Of a stretch of 64,000 nucleotides of DNA, positions 37,022-45,180 are shown in pieces. The position numbers and the translations under genes were made by a program. Within the stretch, counting starts at the first letter, position 1; every line of letters starts with the position of its first letter. This DNA is from Planctomycetales bacterium (GTDB lineage Bacteria; Planctomycetota; Planctomycetia; Planctomycetales; Planctomycetaceae), in contig JANQPT010000014.1 of NCBI GenBank assembly GCA_028285345.1, positions 62,001-126,000 on the forward strand, given 5' to 3'. The notes beneath the pieces are model-generated. The model ran no database searches and had not been told where the DNA came from. It saw nothing but the letters and a program-made list of their open reading frames with translations.

Positions 37022-37069
37022 CACTGACCGGCGATGGGTACCGTGCACTGACAGGTGATAGGTACCGTG
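37022..37069. repeat. Short tandem duplication (2 x 24 bp)
   Basis: Two adjacent 24-base units, beginning CACTGACCGGCGATGG and CACTGACAGGTGATAG and both ending GGTACCGTG, differ at three positions. They lie 36 bases upstream of the TIGR01777 gene start, in its probable promoter region. They might be tandem binding sites or simply a slippage duplication. Confidence 0.6.
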
Positions 37070-37143
37070 AAATGAATGCCGCCATTAACGGGAGAAATCA
37101 TCATGATATCTGAGTGGCAATGCAACAAGTCAAATTCGCCGAC

Positions 37144-37560
37144 TTATCCGAGATTCGCGCCGGTGACGAATTGGATCAATCCCGCGAGAAACAGCGTGAA
37201 ACCGATTGCCAGCATACCATACAGCGTCAGAATCCCCATCGACACGGCGCCTAGCAACCCCCCGGCCATCATCAGGCTTGTCCCTGTGACCATCCGGTAG
37301 CTGCCGGTCCTCCGATTCGTACGGCGGACCCGCTGCCCCGCATCGGACAGAATCTGATCGGCGGACAACTCACTGAACCCTTTGTGGACCAGGTTGATCA
37401 GGAGTTCATCCTTGGAGCGTCCGCTGGAAATGAGTGACTCAGCCTGAATCGTTTCATATTCGACAGTCGAGTCCAACGGCGTCCGGTAGACTTCACAGCC
37501 GGGACAAATTCCGACCTCAGGTGAAAAGTGTACTTCGCATTGCGGGCAAACGGCGAGCAT
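37144..37560 (-). CDS. Zinc-ribbon membrane protein of unknown function
   Basis: The 138-residue protein begins with a zinc ribbon, CPQCEVHFSPEVGICPGC (residues 5-22). A helical segment with SKDELLINLVHKGFSELSADQILSDAGQRV follows, which looks like a short helical domain. Two membrane helices end the protein (about 92-112 and 112-135, SLMMAGGLLGAVSMGILTLYGMLAIGFTLFLAGLIQFV). The zinc ribbon would face the cytoplasm. The layout is common among unnamed planctomycete proteins. It lies between the epimerase and Uma2 genes on the same strand, with about 60 bases to Uma2. Confidence 0.72.
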   Translation of the reverse strand: MLAVCPQCEVHFSPEVGICPGCEVYRTPLDSTVEYETIQAESLISSGRSKDELLINLVHKGFSELSADQILSDAGQRVRRTNRRTGSYRMVTGTSLMMAGGLLGAVSMGILTLYGMLAIGFTLFLAGLIQFVTGANLG

Positions 37561-37621
37561 CTGCGGCTCCTGATGGCTGTGATTGGGCGGCGATCTCCGA
37601 TTCGACGCGGAGCGACATCCG

Positions 37622-38239
37622 TTATTTCTTGTCCCAACGGTCAGCGGCGGCCATCAGCCGTGCGACCGGCAGTTCAAAACCGGGTAGTAAGTCGGTGCTG
37701 TAGATTTCCTGTTCGGCAATGGTCTGTTCGCTGCTGCCCCTTGCTCTCCGGCGATAGACCGTGAGCACGCGGCGAAAGCGGTCTAAGATCCAATACTCCT
37801 GCACGCCCAAGGCAATGTATTCATCTCGCTTTTCGACATAGTCCCGCAGCCAATTCCGCCGGCCCTCTGAGACAAACTCGACGACAATCGTCGGCACGTC
37901 GGACCGCGAATCGGGAACCCGTCCCAGCCCCGCCCAGATCACACGGTCGGCCCGACGGCGGCTTTCAGCGGTGATCACGTATCGCTCAGAGAGTGTAGCG
38001 TCGAGCATGTCCCCGCAATCGTGCTGTTCTCGATACCGTCGTAACAAATAGCCGAGTTCTCCGTTGGGATCACTCTCTTGTTCAGGCCGAATCGGATTCA
38101 CGACGAGCACACCATGAATCAATTCGTATTGGTACAGATCGTCATAGTCGACGACGGCGTCAAATTCGTCGGGCGTCATGGTGATCCCGTTTTGCTCCGG
38201 GCCCAATCGGAGCGTTGAGCGTTCCTCGGCGATACTCAT
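37622..38239 (-). CDS. Uma2-family (DUF820) PD-(D/E)XK nuclease-fold protein
   Basis: The 205-residue protein has the Uma2/DUF820 pattern: MTPDEFDAVVDYDDLYQYELIHGVLVV at the start with the conserved ELI(H/D)G turn, a RRADRVIWAG core with the active-site Asp, VVEFVSEGRRNWLRDYVEKRDEYIALGVQEYWILD, and an end of the form LPGFELPVARLM. The fold is that of restriction-type endonucleases, but the true role of these very abundant genes in cyanobacteria and planctomycetes is unknown. ATG 38239 gives the normal N-terminus; a longer frame to 38332 exists. Uma2 genes often spread in genomes as solitary copies, and this one has no obvious partner. Confidence 0.88.
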   Translation of the reverse strand: MSIAEERSTLRLGPEQNGITMTPDEFDAVVDYDDLYQYELIHGVLVVNPIRPEQESDPNGELGYLLRRYREQHDCGDMLDATLSERYVITAESRRRADRVIWAGLGRVPDSRSDVPTIVVEFVSEGRRNWLRDYVEKRDEYIALGVQEYWILDRFRRVLTVYRRRARGSSEQTIAEQEIYSTDLLPGFELPVARLMAAADRWDKK

Positions 38240-38439
38240 TGCACGGTCTCCCGATAAAACAGTTCCCTGCAGGATTATTGTACGCGGAATCGGCCTGGTT
38301 TCGAAACATTTCTTGATCGGCTCATGCGCCAAAATCTGTGCGAGGGGCCCTCACAGATTGTCTCCGCCAGATTCTCCTCCTATGATGCTATTCCAAATGC
38401 CACCACGGCTGACCGGCATCAGGCGAGAAGGTGAACTGC

Positions 38440-39216
38440 GTGATTTCGATAACCGATTTTCACAAGACCTATGATAAGACCGTGGCAGTCCGGGGATTGA
38501 CCTTCTCCGTGGAGGCAGGGCAGATTCTCGGTTTGGTCGGCCCGAATGGGGCGGGCAAAACGACCACGATGCGAGCGATTGCAGGAATTCTGCCACCCAC
38601 GCACGGCAGGCTGGTTGTTGGCGGGCATGACGTCGTCAACGATCCGGTGGCCGCCAAACGTGAATTGGCCTACGTCCCCGACGACCCGCGCTTGTTCGAT
38701 TCGCTTTCCGTCTGGGAGCACCTGGAGTTTATCGCGTCAGCCTATGACGTCGCCGATTTGGAGTCCAAAGGCGCGGCACTGCTTGAGCAATTCGAATTAA
38801 CGGAAAAGCGTGACGCGTATGCTCACGGCTTGTCGCGGGGCATGCGGCAGAAACTGGCGATCGCCTGCGCATACCTGCACGATCCAGGCGCAATTTTGTT
38901 GGATGAGCCGCTGACCGGGCTGGATCCCAAGGGGATTCGCATCATGCGCGAATCCATTACCGCCCGCGCAGAGGCCGGAGCGGCGATTATCGTCAGTTCG
39001 CATTTGATGTCGCTGGTGGAGGGCTTGTGCACGCACGTGTTGATTCTGAGTTCCGGCAGCCAAATGTTCTGCGGCACGATCGCCGAAGCCCGTACCGCGT
39101 TTGCGGAACTGGGGGGAGAGGCTTCGCTGGAGGAAGTCTTCTTTCACGCGACGGAGGGAAATCGTGCATCGCAGTCGATCGAGGAGTTCGATCACGGCCA
39201 ACCGCTCGAAAACTGA
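38440..39216 (+). CDS. ABC transporter ATP-binding protein
   Basis: The protein is about 258 residues, taking GTG 38440 (six bases after GAAGG) as start; GTG 38431 is possible. It has Walker A GPNGAGKT (34-41), signature LSRGMRQKL (131-139), Walker B AILLDEP (151-157), D-loop and switch His 188 (SSHLM). The C-terminal region (FCGTIAEARTAFAELGGEASLEEVFFHATEG) is of the DrrA/NatA exporter type. The permease gene starts 126 bases downstream and is likely its partner. Substrate unknown: it could be a drug, lipid or ion. The ATPase hydrolyses ATP at the inner face of the membrane. Confidence 0.92.
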   Translation: MISITDFHKTYDKTVAVRGLTFSVEAGQILGLVGPNGAGKTTTMRAIAGILPPTHGRLVVGGHDVVNDPVAAKRELAYVPDDPRLFDSLSVWEHLEFIASAYDVADLESKGAALLEQFELTEKRDAYAHGLSRGMRQKLAIACAYLHDPGAILLDEPLTGLDPKGIRIMRESITARAEAGAAIIVSSHLMSLVEGLCTHVLILSSGSQMFCGTIAEARTAFAELGGEASLEEVFFHATEGNRASQSIEEFDHGQPLEN

Positions 39217-39342
39217 TTGTCGCCATGAACAACATCGAATTGAGTCGTGCAGAACCGGCGCGTCGTTGCAACGTTCTAAGTCCCGGGCGGCCAATCATGC
39301 TCAATTCCAAGTCGGGCGAATAATTCCTTCGAAAGACCCCTG

Positions 39343-40962
39343 ATGCATCCCGCACTCTGGAAATTGTTGCGACTGAGATATTCAGCCAACCTGCGTCGCA
39401 CGCTGGGTGGGCTGAAGACCTGGAAAGGCGCGCTCACGTTTTTGTGCGGGCTGATGGTACTCTGCATGATTCTCGGATCGAACGTCGTCGTGTTGCTCAC
39501 GACGCCCGTGCGGCCCCGCCCGGAATTGCTGCGGCTCACCGCGCCCGTATTTCTGCTGGCCTTCACGTTGCTGAGCCTGAATTCCACTTCCAAGCTGCAA
39601 GCGATTCATTTCTGGCCCGCGGAAGTTGACTTTCTGTTCGCGGGTCCGTTCAGCCGGCGAGAGCTGTTGTATTACAAAATGGCCGGCAGTTTTTTAGGCG
39701 CGTTCTTCTTGGCTCTGCTCTTTTCGACTTGGTTGGTCCGGTTCGCCTTTTCGTGGTGGTTTGTCTTCGCCGGACTGTTCCTGGCGGCTTGCTTTGTTCA
39801 ACTCATGCAAGTTGTGATGGTGCTGCTGATTCAAACGTTGTCCGAACGGGGAGTCTCCGTTTCACGTAAAGCGATGCTGATCGGGCTGGGCGCTGTCTTG
39901 GCTTGGGCGATCTTGCGGGGAGTTGCCGCCCGGAATGGGAACGATTTTGAAGACTACGTTCGTGCGGCCCGCGACACGTGGGCCGGATTTCTGCTGCTGC
40001 TTCCCTTTGACGTCTTCGGCCGCATCCTCGCCGCCGAAAGTGTTTATCCCGACTTCCTGCTTTGGTCGGCCGTTGCTTGTGGTCTCAATGTCTTGTTGTT
40101 CGCCGTGATCATTCGTCTGGATGCTAACTATCTAGAGGCCTCTGTGGCAGGCAGCCAGATGGTGGCGCAGCGTATGCAGCGCATGCGCAGCGGCAACTAT
40201 CGATTTGATCCCTCTGAAGGCTCAGTCCGGCGAAGGCTTCCGCTGTTGCCGCGCTGCGGCGGCGCCGGCACGATCGCGCGCCGGCAACTCATCAAAGCCG
40301 CACGCAGCTCGATGTGGGTCCCCTTGATTATGGTGGTCACCGGCGGCGGCGTGATGTTGTTTCTGGTCCGGCAGATGGGGCAGCAGAACCTCGTTCCCGT
40401 GTTGGTCGGCGCCTCAGTCTATTGCACGTTTATCTTCTCGTCGCTGTTTCCGTTCGACTTTCGCGGCGATCTGGAACAGATGGATCTGCTGAAACAACTT
40501 CCGATGCGGCCCACTGCGGTCGCCGTGGGCCAGTTAGCCGCGCCGGTCCTATTGGTGAGCCTGATCCAGGTCTTTTTGTTCGGAATTGTCGCCGTGATGA
40601 CCATGAACTTTGTGGTTGCCGGACTGGCGGCGCTGTTTGTGTTGCCGTTTAACGTCTTGTTGTATGGCATCGAGAACTTTACGTTCTTGGTTTACCCGGT
40701 TCGGATGGCCGCCAGTACGCCGGGTGATTTCCAGCATTTCGGGCGGCAAATGATGATGATGATGGCCAAAATGTTCATTCTAGGCATGATCGCTACGATC
40801 GCCGCGCTCGGTGGATTGGTGGTCTATTTGCTGCTTGGCAATTCCCTGCCGGCTGCGATCGGATTCGGGTGGTGCCTGTTGTCCGGGTTTGCAGTTGCGC
40901 TGTTACCGGTGATTGCATGGGCGTTCCAGCGTTTCGACGTTTCCCGCGGCTTACCCGGTTGA
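39343..40962 (+). CDS. ABC exporter permease
   Basis: The 539-residue membrane protein has around 12 hydrophobic stretches, for example near residues 30-50, 58-76, 105-130, 140-165, 180-200, 215-235, 320-345, 355-375, 395-420, 425-445, 475-500 and 505-525. It begins MHPALWKLLRLRYSANLRRTL and resembles the putative ABC exporter permeases (ABC-2 like, DUF6077/YIP-like) that follow ATPase genes in planctomycetes. No solute-binding protein is seen, consistent with export. It most likely works with the ATPase encoded 126 bases upstream. The fold is only assigned from hydrophobicity and context. Confidence 0.78.
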   Translation: MHPALWKLLRLRYSANLRRTLGGLKTWKGALTFLCGLMVLCMILGSNVVVLLTTPVRPRPELLRLTAPVFLLAFTLLSLNSTSKLQAIHFWPAEVDFLFAGPFSRRELLYYKMAGSFLGAFFLALLFSTWLVRFAFSWWFVFAGLFLAACFVQLMQVVMVLLIQTLSERGVSVSRKAMLIGLGAVLAWAILRGVAARNGNDFEDYVRAARDTWAGFLLLLPFDVFGRILAAESVYPDFLLWSAVACGLNVLLFAVIIRLDANYLEASVAGSQMVAQRMQRMRSGNYRFDPSEGSVRRRLPLLPRCGGAGTIARRQLIKAARSSMWVPLIMVVTGGGVMLFLVRQMGQQNLVPVLVGASVYCTFIFSSLFPFDFRGDLEQMDLLKQLPMRPTAVAVGQLAAPVLLVSLIQVFLFGIVAVMTMNFVVAGLAALFVLPFNVLLYGIENFTFLVYPVRMAASTPGDFQHFGRQMMMMMAKMFILGMIATIAALGGLVVYLLLGNSLPAAIGFGWCLLSGFAVALLPVIAWAFQRFDVSRGLPG

Positions 40963-41380
40963 CGCTCACGGTGCCGGATTTCTCTGGGCGCTCCCCCGGA
41001 AGGCGCTTTTTCGCGACGGTCACGTGGCGGCGAAGTTGCGTCTGATCAACGAATCTTGCGGGAATTTGTTGCCCCGACACAACTCGTGACCTATGTTTGC
41101 GTACCCTCTCGATAACGAGTCTCCCGGCTGTTTTCTTTTTCGCACATGGAAGTGCAACGGAGTTTGCCGGTGCGGCGGGTCGACGTCACGTCCCACTAAT
41201 CGTGACGAACCCCACAATCCGCAAACTTCAAACGGGACCTGCGGCCTCCCCCCAGTGGTGGTCAGCGGCGATCGAACCGACACCCGGAATTCCTCAATTG
41301 GAGTCCGTCACGGGCAGCCTGATTGTCCGCTGCGGATTCGGTGAAGATTGTCACGAGACGACAGACAACGAGAGCACATC
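40963..41380. other. Intergenic region upstream of the sigma-54 activator
   Basis: About 418 bases on the same strand between the permease and the regulator. Frames of 80-95 codons exist on both strands (for example 41097-41384 plus and 41020-41283 minus), but each lacks recognisable domains and they overlap each other, so I do not call them. No tRNA, repeat or sigma-54 promoter could be recognised. Confidence 0.4.
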
Positions 41381-42793
41381 ATGACGAACGGAAAATCAGT
41401 CGCGAATCAAGGGTCGCTGCTAGTGGTCGATCCCGATCGCCAATTGCTGGACGCATTGGCCGACTATCTGCGCGGACTGGGCCACCGGATCGAAACCGCC
41501 GATAACTGCCGCGACGCGATCTCGCGGATGGCGGAGTTCCCCTTTCAACTGGTTCTCAGCGAATCCAATCTGCCCGATCAAGACGGGTTCTACTTGTTGA
41601 AGTGGATCCGGGAGAACGCGCCGGAGACCTCCGTCATCCTGACCACCGAGTTCGGGACAATCGAGAATGCCGTCGAGGCGATCCGCGAAGGGGCGTTCGA
41701 CTACCTCACCAAGCCGCTGATCGACGAAGAGCTTCGCTTTGCCGTGGAGCGCGCGCTGGGTCAGCAAAAAATCATTGAAGAAAACAAATCGCTCAAAGCG
41801 CAACTCGACCAGAAGTACGGACTGGGCAGCATCATCGGCCAGGACTACAAGATGCTGAAGATGTTCGATCTGCTGGAATCGGTTGCCGATACGCGTACGA
41901 CCGTGCTGATTCTCGGTGAAAGCGGTACCGGAAAAACGATGACCGCTCGCGCGATTCACCAACTCAGTTCGCGTGCGGACAAGCCGTTTGTCGAAGTCGC
42001 CTGTGGAGCCTTGCCTGATTCGCTGCTGGAAAGCGAACTGTTCGGCCACAAAGCGGGCTCGTTTACCGGCGCCACGCAGGACAAGGTCGGGAAGTTCCTG
42101 CAAGCGGACGGCGGCACCATCTTCCTCGATGAAATCGCCACCGCCTCGCCCAGCCTGCAAGTGAAGTTGTTGCGCGTGTTGCAGGACCGCGAATTCGAGC
42201 CGGTTGGCGGCTCGGAAACACACAAAGTCGATGTGCGGCTGGTTTTGGCCACGCACGCCAATCTCGAAGAGATGGTGACAAACGGCGAATTTCGCCAGGA
42301 TTTGTTCTACCGCATCAACGTGATCACGCTCACGCAACCCGCGTTGCGCGAACGAATGGGCGACATTCCGCTGTTGGTTGATCGCTTCTTACAGGAATTC
42401 AACGAACAAACCGGCAAAAAGGTCGAACGCTTTAGCGAAGATGCCCTGAACGTGCTGCAACAATACGACTGGCCCGGCAATGTCCGCGAGTTGATCAACG
42501 TCGTGGAACGGGCCGTGGTTCTCGCCAAAGGTACGGTGGTCGATGTCGACGATCTGCCCGAAAGCGTCAAGCAGTCGACGCAGTTGATCGGCGCCACGCC
42601 CGCCCGCATCTCTGCCGCGAACCTCAAATCGGCCCTCGCCGCTCCCGAGCGGGAAATCATCATCGAGGCGCTGGAACGCAACGGCTGGAACCGGCAAAAC
42701 ACCGCCAAGATGTTGGGCATCAACCGCACCACGCTCTACAAGAAGATGAAGAAATACGGCATCGAATTCGAAAAGCAGATGCTGAGCACATAA
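41381..42793 (+). CDS. Sigma-54-dependent NtrC-type response regulator with Glu at the receiver phosphorylation site
   Basis: The product (470 residues from ATG 41381) has a receiver domain (10-125), an AAA+ domain (about 150-385) and a Fis-type helix-turn-helix (about 430-465, [22 protein letters not shown]). Walker A is LGESGTGK (178-185) and the sigma-54 contact loop reads GSFTGA (226-231), a Ser variant of GAFTGA. In the receiver, [13 protein letters not shown] puts Glu 61 where NtrC has Asp 54; Lys 111 (YLTKP) is kept, while one acidic-pocket residue is Pro (VVDPD). A Glu there can mimic phosphorylation, so the protein may be constitutively active or unphosphorylated; this is inference. 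No histidine kinase gene is adjacent. A terminator hairpin follows. Confidence 0.93.
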   Translation: MTNGKSVANQGSLLVVDPDRQLLDALADYLRGLGHRIETADNCRDAISRMAEFPFQLVLSESNLPDQDGFYLLKWIRENAPETSVILTTEFGTIENAVEAIREGAFDYLTKPLIDEELRFAVERALGQQKIIEENKSLKAQLDQKYGLGSIIGQDYKMLKMFDLLESVADTRTTVLILGESGTGKTMTARAIHQLSSRADKPFVEVACGALPDSLLESELFGHKAGSFTGATQDKVGKFLQADGGTIFLDEIATASPSLQVKLLRVLQDREFEPVGGSETHKVDVRLVLATHANLEEMVTNGEFRQDLFYRINVITLTQPALRERMGDIPLLVDRFLQEFNEQTGKKVERFSEDALNVLQQYDWPGNVRELINVVERAVVLAKGTVVDVDDLPESVKQSTQLIGATPARISAANLKSALAAPEREIIIEALERNGWNRQNTAKMLGINRTTLYKKMKKYGIEFEKQMLST

Positions 42794-42839
42794 CCCTCGA
42801 AGCGGAAGATCATCACACACCTGTTGATGAGCACCAACT

Positions 42840-42877
42840 AAGGCCGCTCCATCGTCCCCTTGCGATGGAGCGGCCTT
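42840..42877 (+). terminator. Terminator after the sigma-54 regulator
   Basis: A 15-base stem, AAGGCCGCTCCATCG (42840-42854) with CGATGGAGCGGCCTT (42863-42877), has an 8-base loop and is followed by TTGGTGTTT. Its right half is also the left edge of the RAYT-associated palindromic repeat, which recurs at 43527 without the matching left arm. Confidence 0.7.
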
Positions 42878-42915
42878 TGGTGTTTCTCGCGTTGCGTCCG
42901 CTGTGCGGACCGATT
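42878..42915. repeat. REP-like palindromic repeat, left of the RAYT gene
   Basis: The core GTCCGCTGTGCGGAC (42896-42910) is a hairpin with 6-base arms and TGT loop, followed by CGATT. The stretch from about 42860 to 42915 (TTGCGATGG, CGG, TGTTTCTCGCG, core) is repeated on the right at 43526-43580 in the same orientation. It lies 26 bases upstream of the transposase start and is the probable substrate of that enzyme. Confidence 0.85.
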
Positions 42916-42936
42916 GGGTTGTGATAGTCTGGTAAA

Positions 42937-43494
42937 ATGCCCAACTATCATCGCGCTCACGTTCCAGGCGGAACCTTTTTCTTTACGGTAAAGACCGAAC
43001 ACAACTCGCCTATCTTTCGACTCAAGACGGCTGTGGAATTGCTGGGAAACGTGATTCGCGAAACCCAACAAAAGTGGCCTTTTACGATCAACGCGATGGT
43101 ATTGCTACCAGATCATTTACATACGATCTGGACGCTGCCTGCAGGAGATACGGGTTTTTCGAGACGCTGGGCTTGGCTGAAAAAAGAATTCACCAAGCGA
43201 TACCTGAAGAGTGGTGGTCGAGAGCAGAGTACTTCTGCATCAAGAGTGAAGAATCGTCGTCGTGGAGTTTGGCAAAGAAGATTCTGGGAACATACGATCG
43301 AGGACGATTTTGAAGCACACTTTGATTACATCCACTGGAATCCAGTGAAGCATAGGTATGTTAATCGCCCATCGGATTGGCCGTATTCCTCATTTCACCG
43401 TTGGGTTGAGAAAGGTGTCTATGATCAGCACTGGGGAAGCGGCCATCGAGAGCCTGATGGGATTGGTAGAATCAATGATGTTGCCGGTGAGTGA
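42937..43494 (+). CDS. REP-associated tyrosine transposase (RAYT, Y1_Tnp/IS200-like family)
   Basis: The 185-residue protein has the RAYT form: MPNYHRAHVPGGTFFFTVKT at the start, the HUH-type metal motif in LLPDHLHTIWTLP (His-Leu-His near 63-65), the middle AWLKKEFTKRYLKSG, and FDYIHWNPVKHRYV with the catalytic Tyr near 138, followed by WPYSSFHRWV. RAYTs are single-copy HUH nucleases that cut and move REP palindromes and lack classical transposon ends. Here copies of GTCCGC(TGT/ACA)GCGGAC lie just upstream and twice downstream, which matches the expected RAYT plus REP arrangement. The gene ends at 43494 and the inverted REP core begins at 43500. Confidence 0.93.
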   Translation: MPNYHRAHVPGGTFFFTVKTEHNSPIFRLKTAVELLGNVIRETQQKWPFTINAMVLLPDHLHTIWTLPAGDTGFSRRWAWLKKEFTKRYLKSGGREQSTSASRVKNRRRGVWQRRFWEHTIEDDFEAHFDYIHWNPVKHRYVNRPSDWPYSSFHRWVEKGVYDQHWGSGHREPDGIGRINDVAGE

Positions 43495-43499
43495 GTTCG

Positions 43500-43580
43500 G
43501 TCCGCACAGCGGACCCTACTAAGCTTGCGATGGTGCGGAATCTGGTGTTTCTTGCGTAGGGTCCGCTGTGCGGACCGATA
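43500..43580. repeat. REP-like repeats, right of the RAYT gene (one inverted, one direct)
   Basis: The core GTCCGCACAGCGGAC at 43500-43514 is an inverted copy of the left REP core. After it comes TTGCGATGGTGCGGAATCTGG and so on, which repeats the left flank, and then the direct core GTCCGCTGTGCGGAC at 43561-43575. The pair forms a head-to-head REP arrangement (BIME-like). The right flank copy differs from the left by a handful of bases in about 55. Confidence 0.88.
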
Positions 43581-43590
43581 AACTGCCCCA

Positions 43591-44238
43591 TTACCGGCGA
43601 ATCTCGAACAAATCCCACACCACACCGAACGTCTCTTCTTGGTGGTGCTCAAACGGGATGCGTTGCCGCTCCATGTTGGCGATCACCGCCGGCGTGTCGC
43701 CAAAGGAGGCCCACGCCAGCAGAGCCGTGCCGCCCGGTGACAGGTGTTCTTGAGTGCCCACCAGAAACCGCTCCACCAGACCTGCCACATCGTCGGTAAC
43801 GTGCTCCCACATGTGCGGATCGATCGGAAGGTTGGCGGTGATCACATCGAACGGACTGCGAACGTTTTCGAACAAATCCGATTGGACGACCTCGACCGTG
43901 CCGTCAACCTGATGGCCCGCGACGTTTTGCCGGGCATTTTCCACGGCGCAGGGGTCGACATCCACAGCGAGCACCGCAGCTGCCCCGCGCAGCGCCGCCA
44001 AGACGGCCAACGCCCCACTTCCCGTCCCCACATCGAGCACCCGGCGACCGCCGACGTCCGGCAGCGAGCGCGCAATCAAGCTCGACGAGTTCGTCAACCG
44101 CCGGTCGGGCGAAAACACGTGGCGGTCCACCCAGAAATCGAGCCCTTCGAATCGGACCATCCCCGATTCTCGCCGCTCGTTTTGCTCGCGCCACCACTCG
44201 GTGTATTGCTCAGTAAGTCGCGGATCAAACTCGCCCAT
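43591..44238 (-). CDS. S-adenosylmethionine-dependent methyltransferase, HemK/RsmC-like
   Basis: The 215-residue protein has the class I methyltransferase fold: RRVLDVGTGSGALAVLAALRGAAAVLAVDVDP (SAM site, about 66-97), AVENARQNVAGH, VVQSDLF, and FDVITANLPIDPHMW. The catalytic motif is NLPI where N5-glutamine and many N6-adenine enzymes have NPPY, so the target is unclear. A short N-terminal section (VRFEGLDFWVDRHVFSPDRR) resembles HemK/PrmC-like proteins. The ATG at 44238 is the only plausible start. It may methylate a protein or nucleic acid in the cytoplasm. It is convergent with the RAYT unit and may be separated from it by the REP cluster. Confidence 0.82.
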   Translation of the reverse strand: MGEFDPRLTEQYTEWWREQNERRESGMVRFEGLDFWVDRHVFSPDRRLTNSSSLIARSLPDVGGRRVLDVGTGSGALAVLAALRGAAAVLAVDVDPCAVENARQNVAGHQVDGTVEVVQSDLFENVRSPFDVITANLPIDPHMWEHVTDDVAGLVERFLVGTQEHLSPGGTALLAWASFGDTPAVIANMERQRIPFEHHQEETFGVVWDLFEIRR

Positions 44239-44525
44239 CCCGCTCCCCGACTAAGATGTTGATGTCTCGATGCTCAAATTTATCCGGAAATCGGCGTCGA
44301 ACAAGTGCGACTGAGCCGATTCAAAGGTTTCTGAACTGTGAGCTTGAGCAGTGAGATTCGCTCCTTGCCTTCATTCGAATCTGAGCCATAGAATCAACGT
44401 CTCGTGAGATGCGCGCAGATGTTCGAGCGAACGATACGAATGAGGCAGCGCGCACGTCGACTGATTCTGAGCGAAGTCCATTGTCGTCGTGAAATACGGT
44501 TGGTGAAGGGACGGGCAGGGAGAGG

Positions 44526-45080
44526 ATGTTCGCAGTACTAGCTGTTTGTGCGATGGTTGTTCTCTGCGGCGCGTGGTTGTCATTTCGCAGTCAACGCGCG
44601 AAGAAGAAAGGGCTCTTCTGGACCGGGATCGTTGTTTCATCTCTCGCTGTTTGTGTGACACTCCTCCGGTTGGCCGCCTGGCTGATGTTCGGAATCGGGC
44701 CGATCTATTCAAGTGATTCATGGCCTCACTCGTTCAAAGATATGATCGAAGTTGCGCAGGCGGATACTGCGGAGGCCCGGATTACGGGGCTGGGCGAATT
44801 CATCGACTCAGCATACGTTTGGCGACTAACAGTCTCGCCCGAGCAGGTCGATCGTATTGTTGCTGAGTATCAGCTTGAGGAGGTCGCTCCTGAGAACGTA
44901 CCGGGTACATTTTGGAGTGTCTTTCCATTTCTGTGGCGTCCTGAGCACTCTGTCGGCTCTCGCTATTATGCAACCAGCGGTTTTCCCGCAGAAGGCCGCG
45001 GGCCGGACGGCGAGTATTGGTTTGCCATGTACGACTCCAAGAATGAAGTGCTTTATGTCTGGTACAAGTTCAACTTCTGA
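44526..45080 (+). CDS. Membrane-anchored protein of unknown function
   Basis: The 184-residue protein starts with two hydrophobic segments (about 1-20, 32-58; WTGIVVSSLAVCVTLLRLAAWLMFGIG) and then a soluble domain (about 75-184) with ITGLGEFIDSAYVWRLTVSPEQVDRIVAEYQLEEV, WSVFPFLWRP and GPDGEYWFAMYDSKNEVLYVWYKFNF. This looks like a small alpha/beta domain exposed outside the cell. I do not recognise a family. The ATG at 44526 has GGGAGAGG right before it, a tight spacing. The 287 bases upstream show no gene. Confidence 0.65.
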   Translation: MFAVLAVCAMVVLCGAWLSFRSQRAKKKGLFWTGIVVSSLAVCVTLLRLAAWLMFGIGPIYSSDSWPHSFKDMIEVAQADTAEARITGLGEFIDSAYVWRLTVSPEQVDRIVAEYQLEEVAPENVPGTFWSVFPFLWRPEHSVGSRYYATSGFPAEGRGPDGEYWFAMYDSKNEVLYVWYKFNF

Positions 45081-45180
45081 GCGGCCGTCCAACCTCACCT
45101 TGACACAATCCCCACATCCCCATAAAACGCCTCAGATTTGAGATAAACCACACCGCTCAAGACGCAAGGATGCGCCGGTC

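Noticed and set aside
41255-41330. Possible tRNA T-arm-like string GATCGAACC on the minus side
   Set aside because: The stems do not pair and no acceptor, D or anticodon arm could be fitted.
41020-41384. Overlapping small frames upstream of the sigma-54 regulator
   Set aside because: Plus and minus frames of about 80-95 codons overlap each other, have no domains and poor starts.
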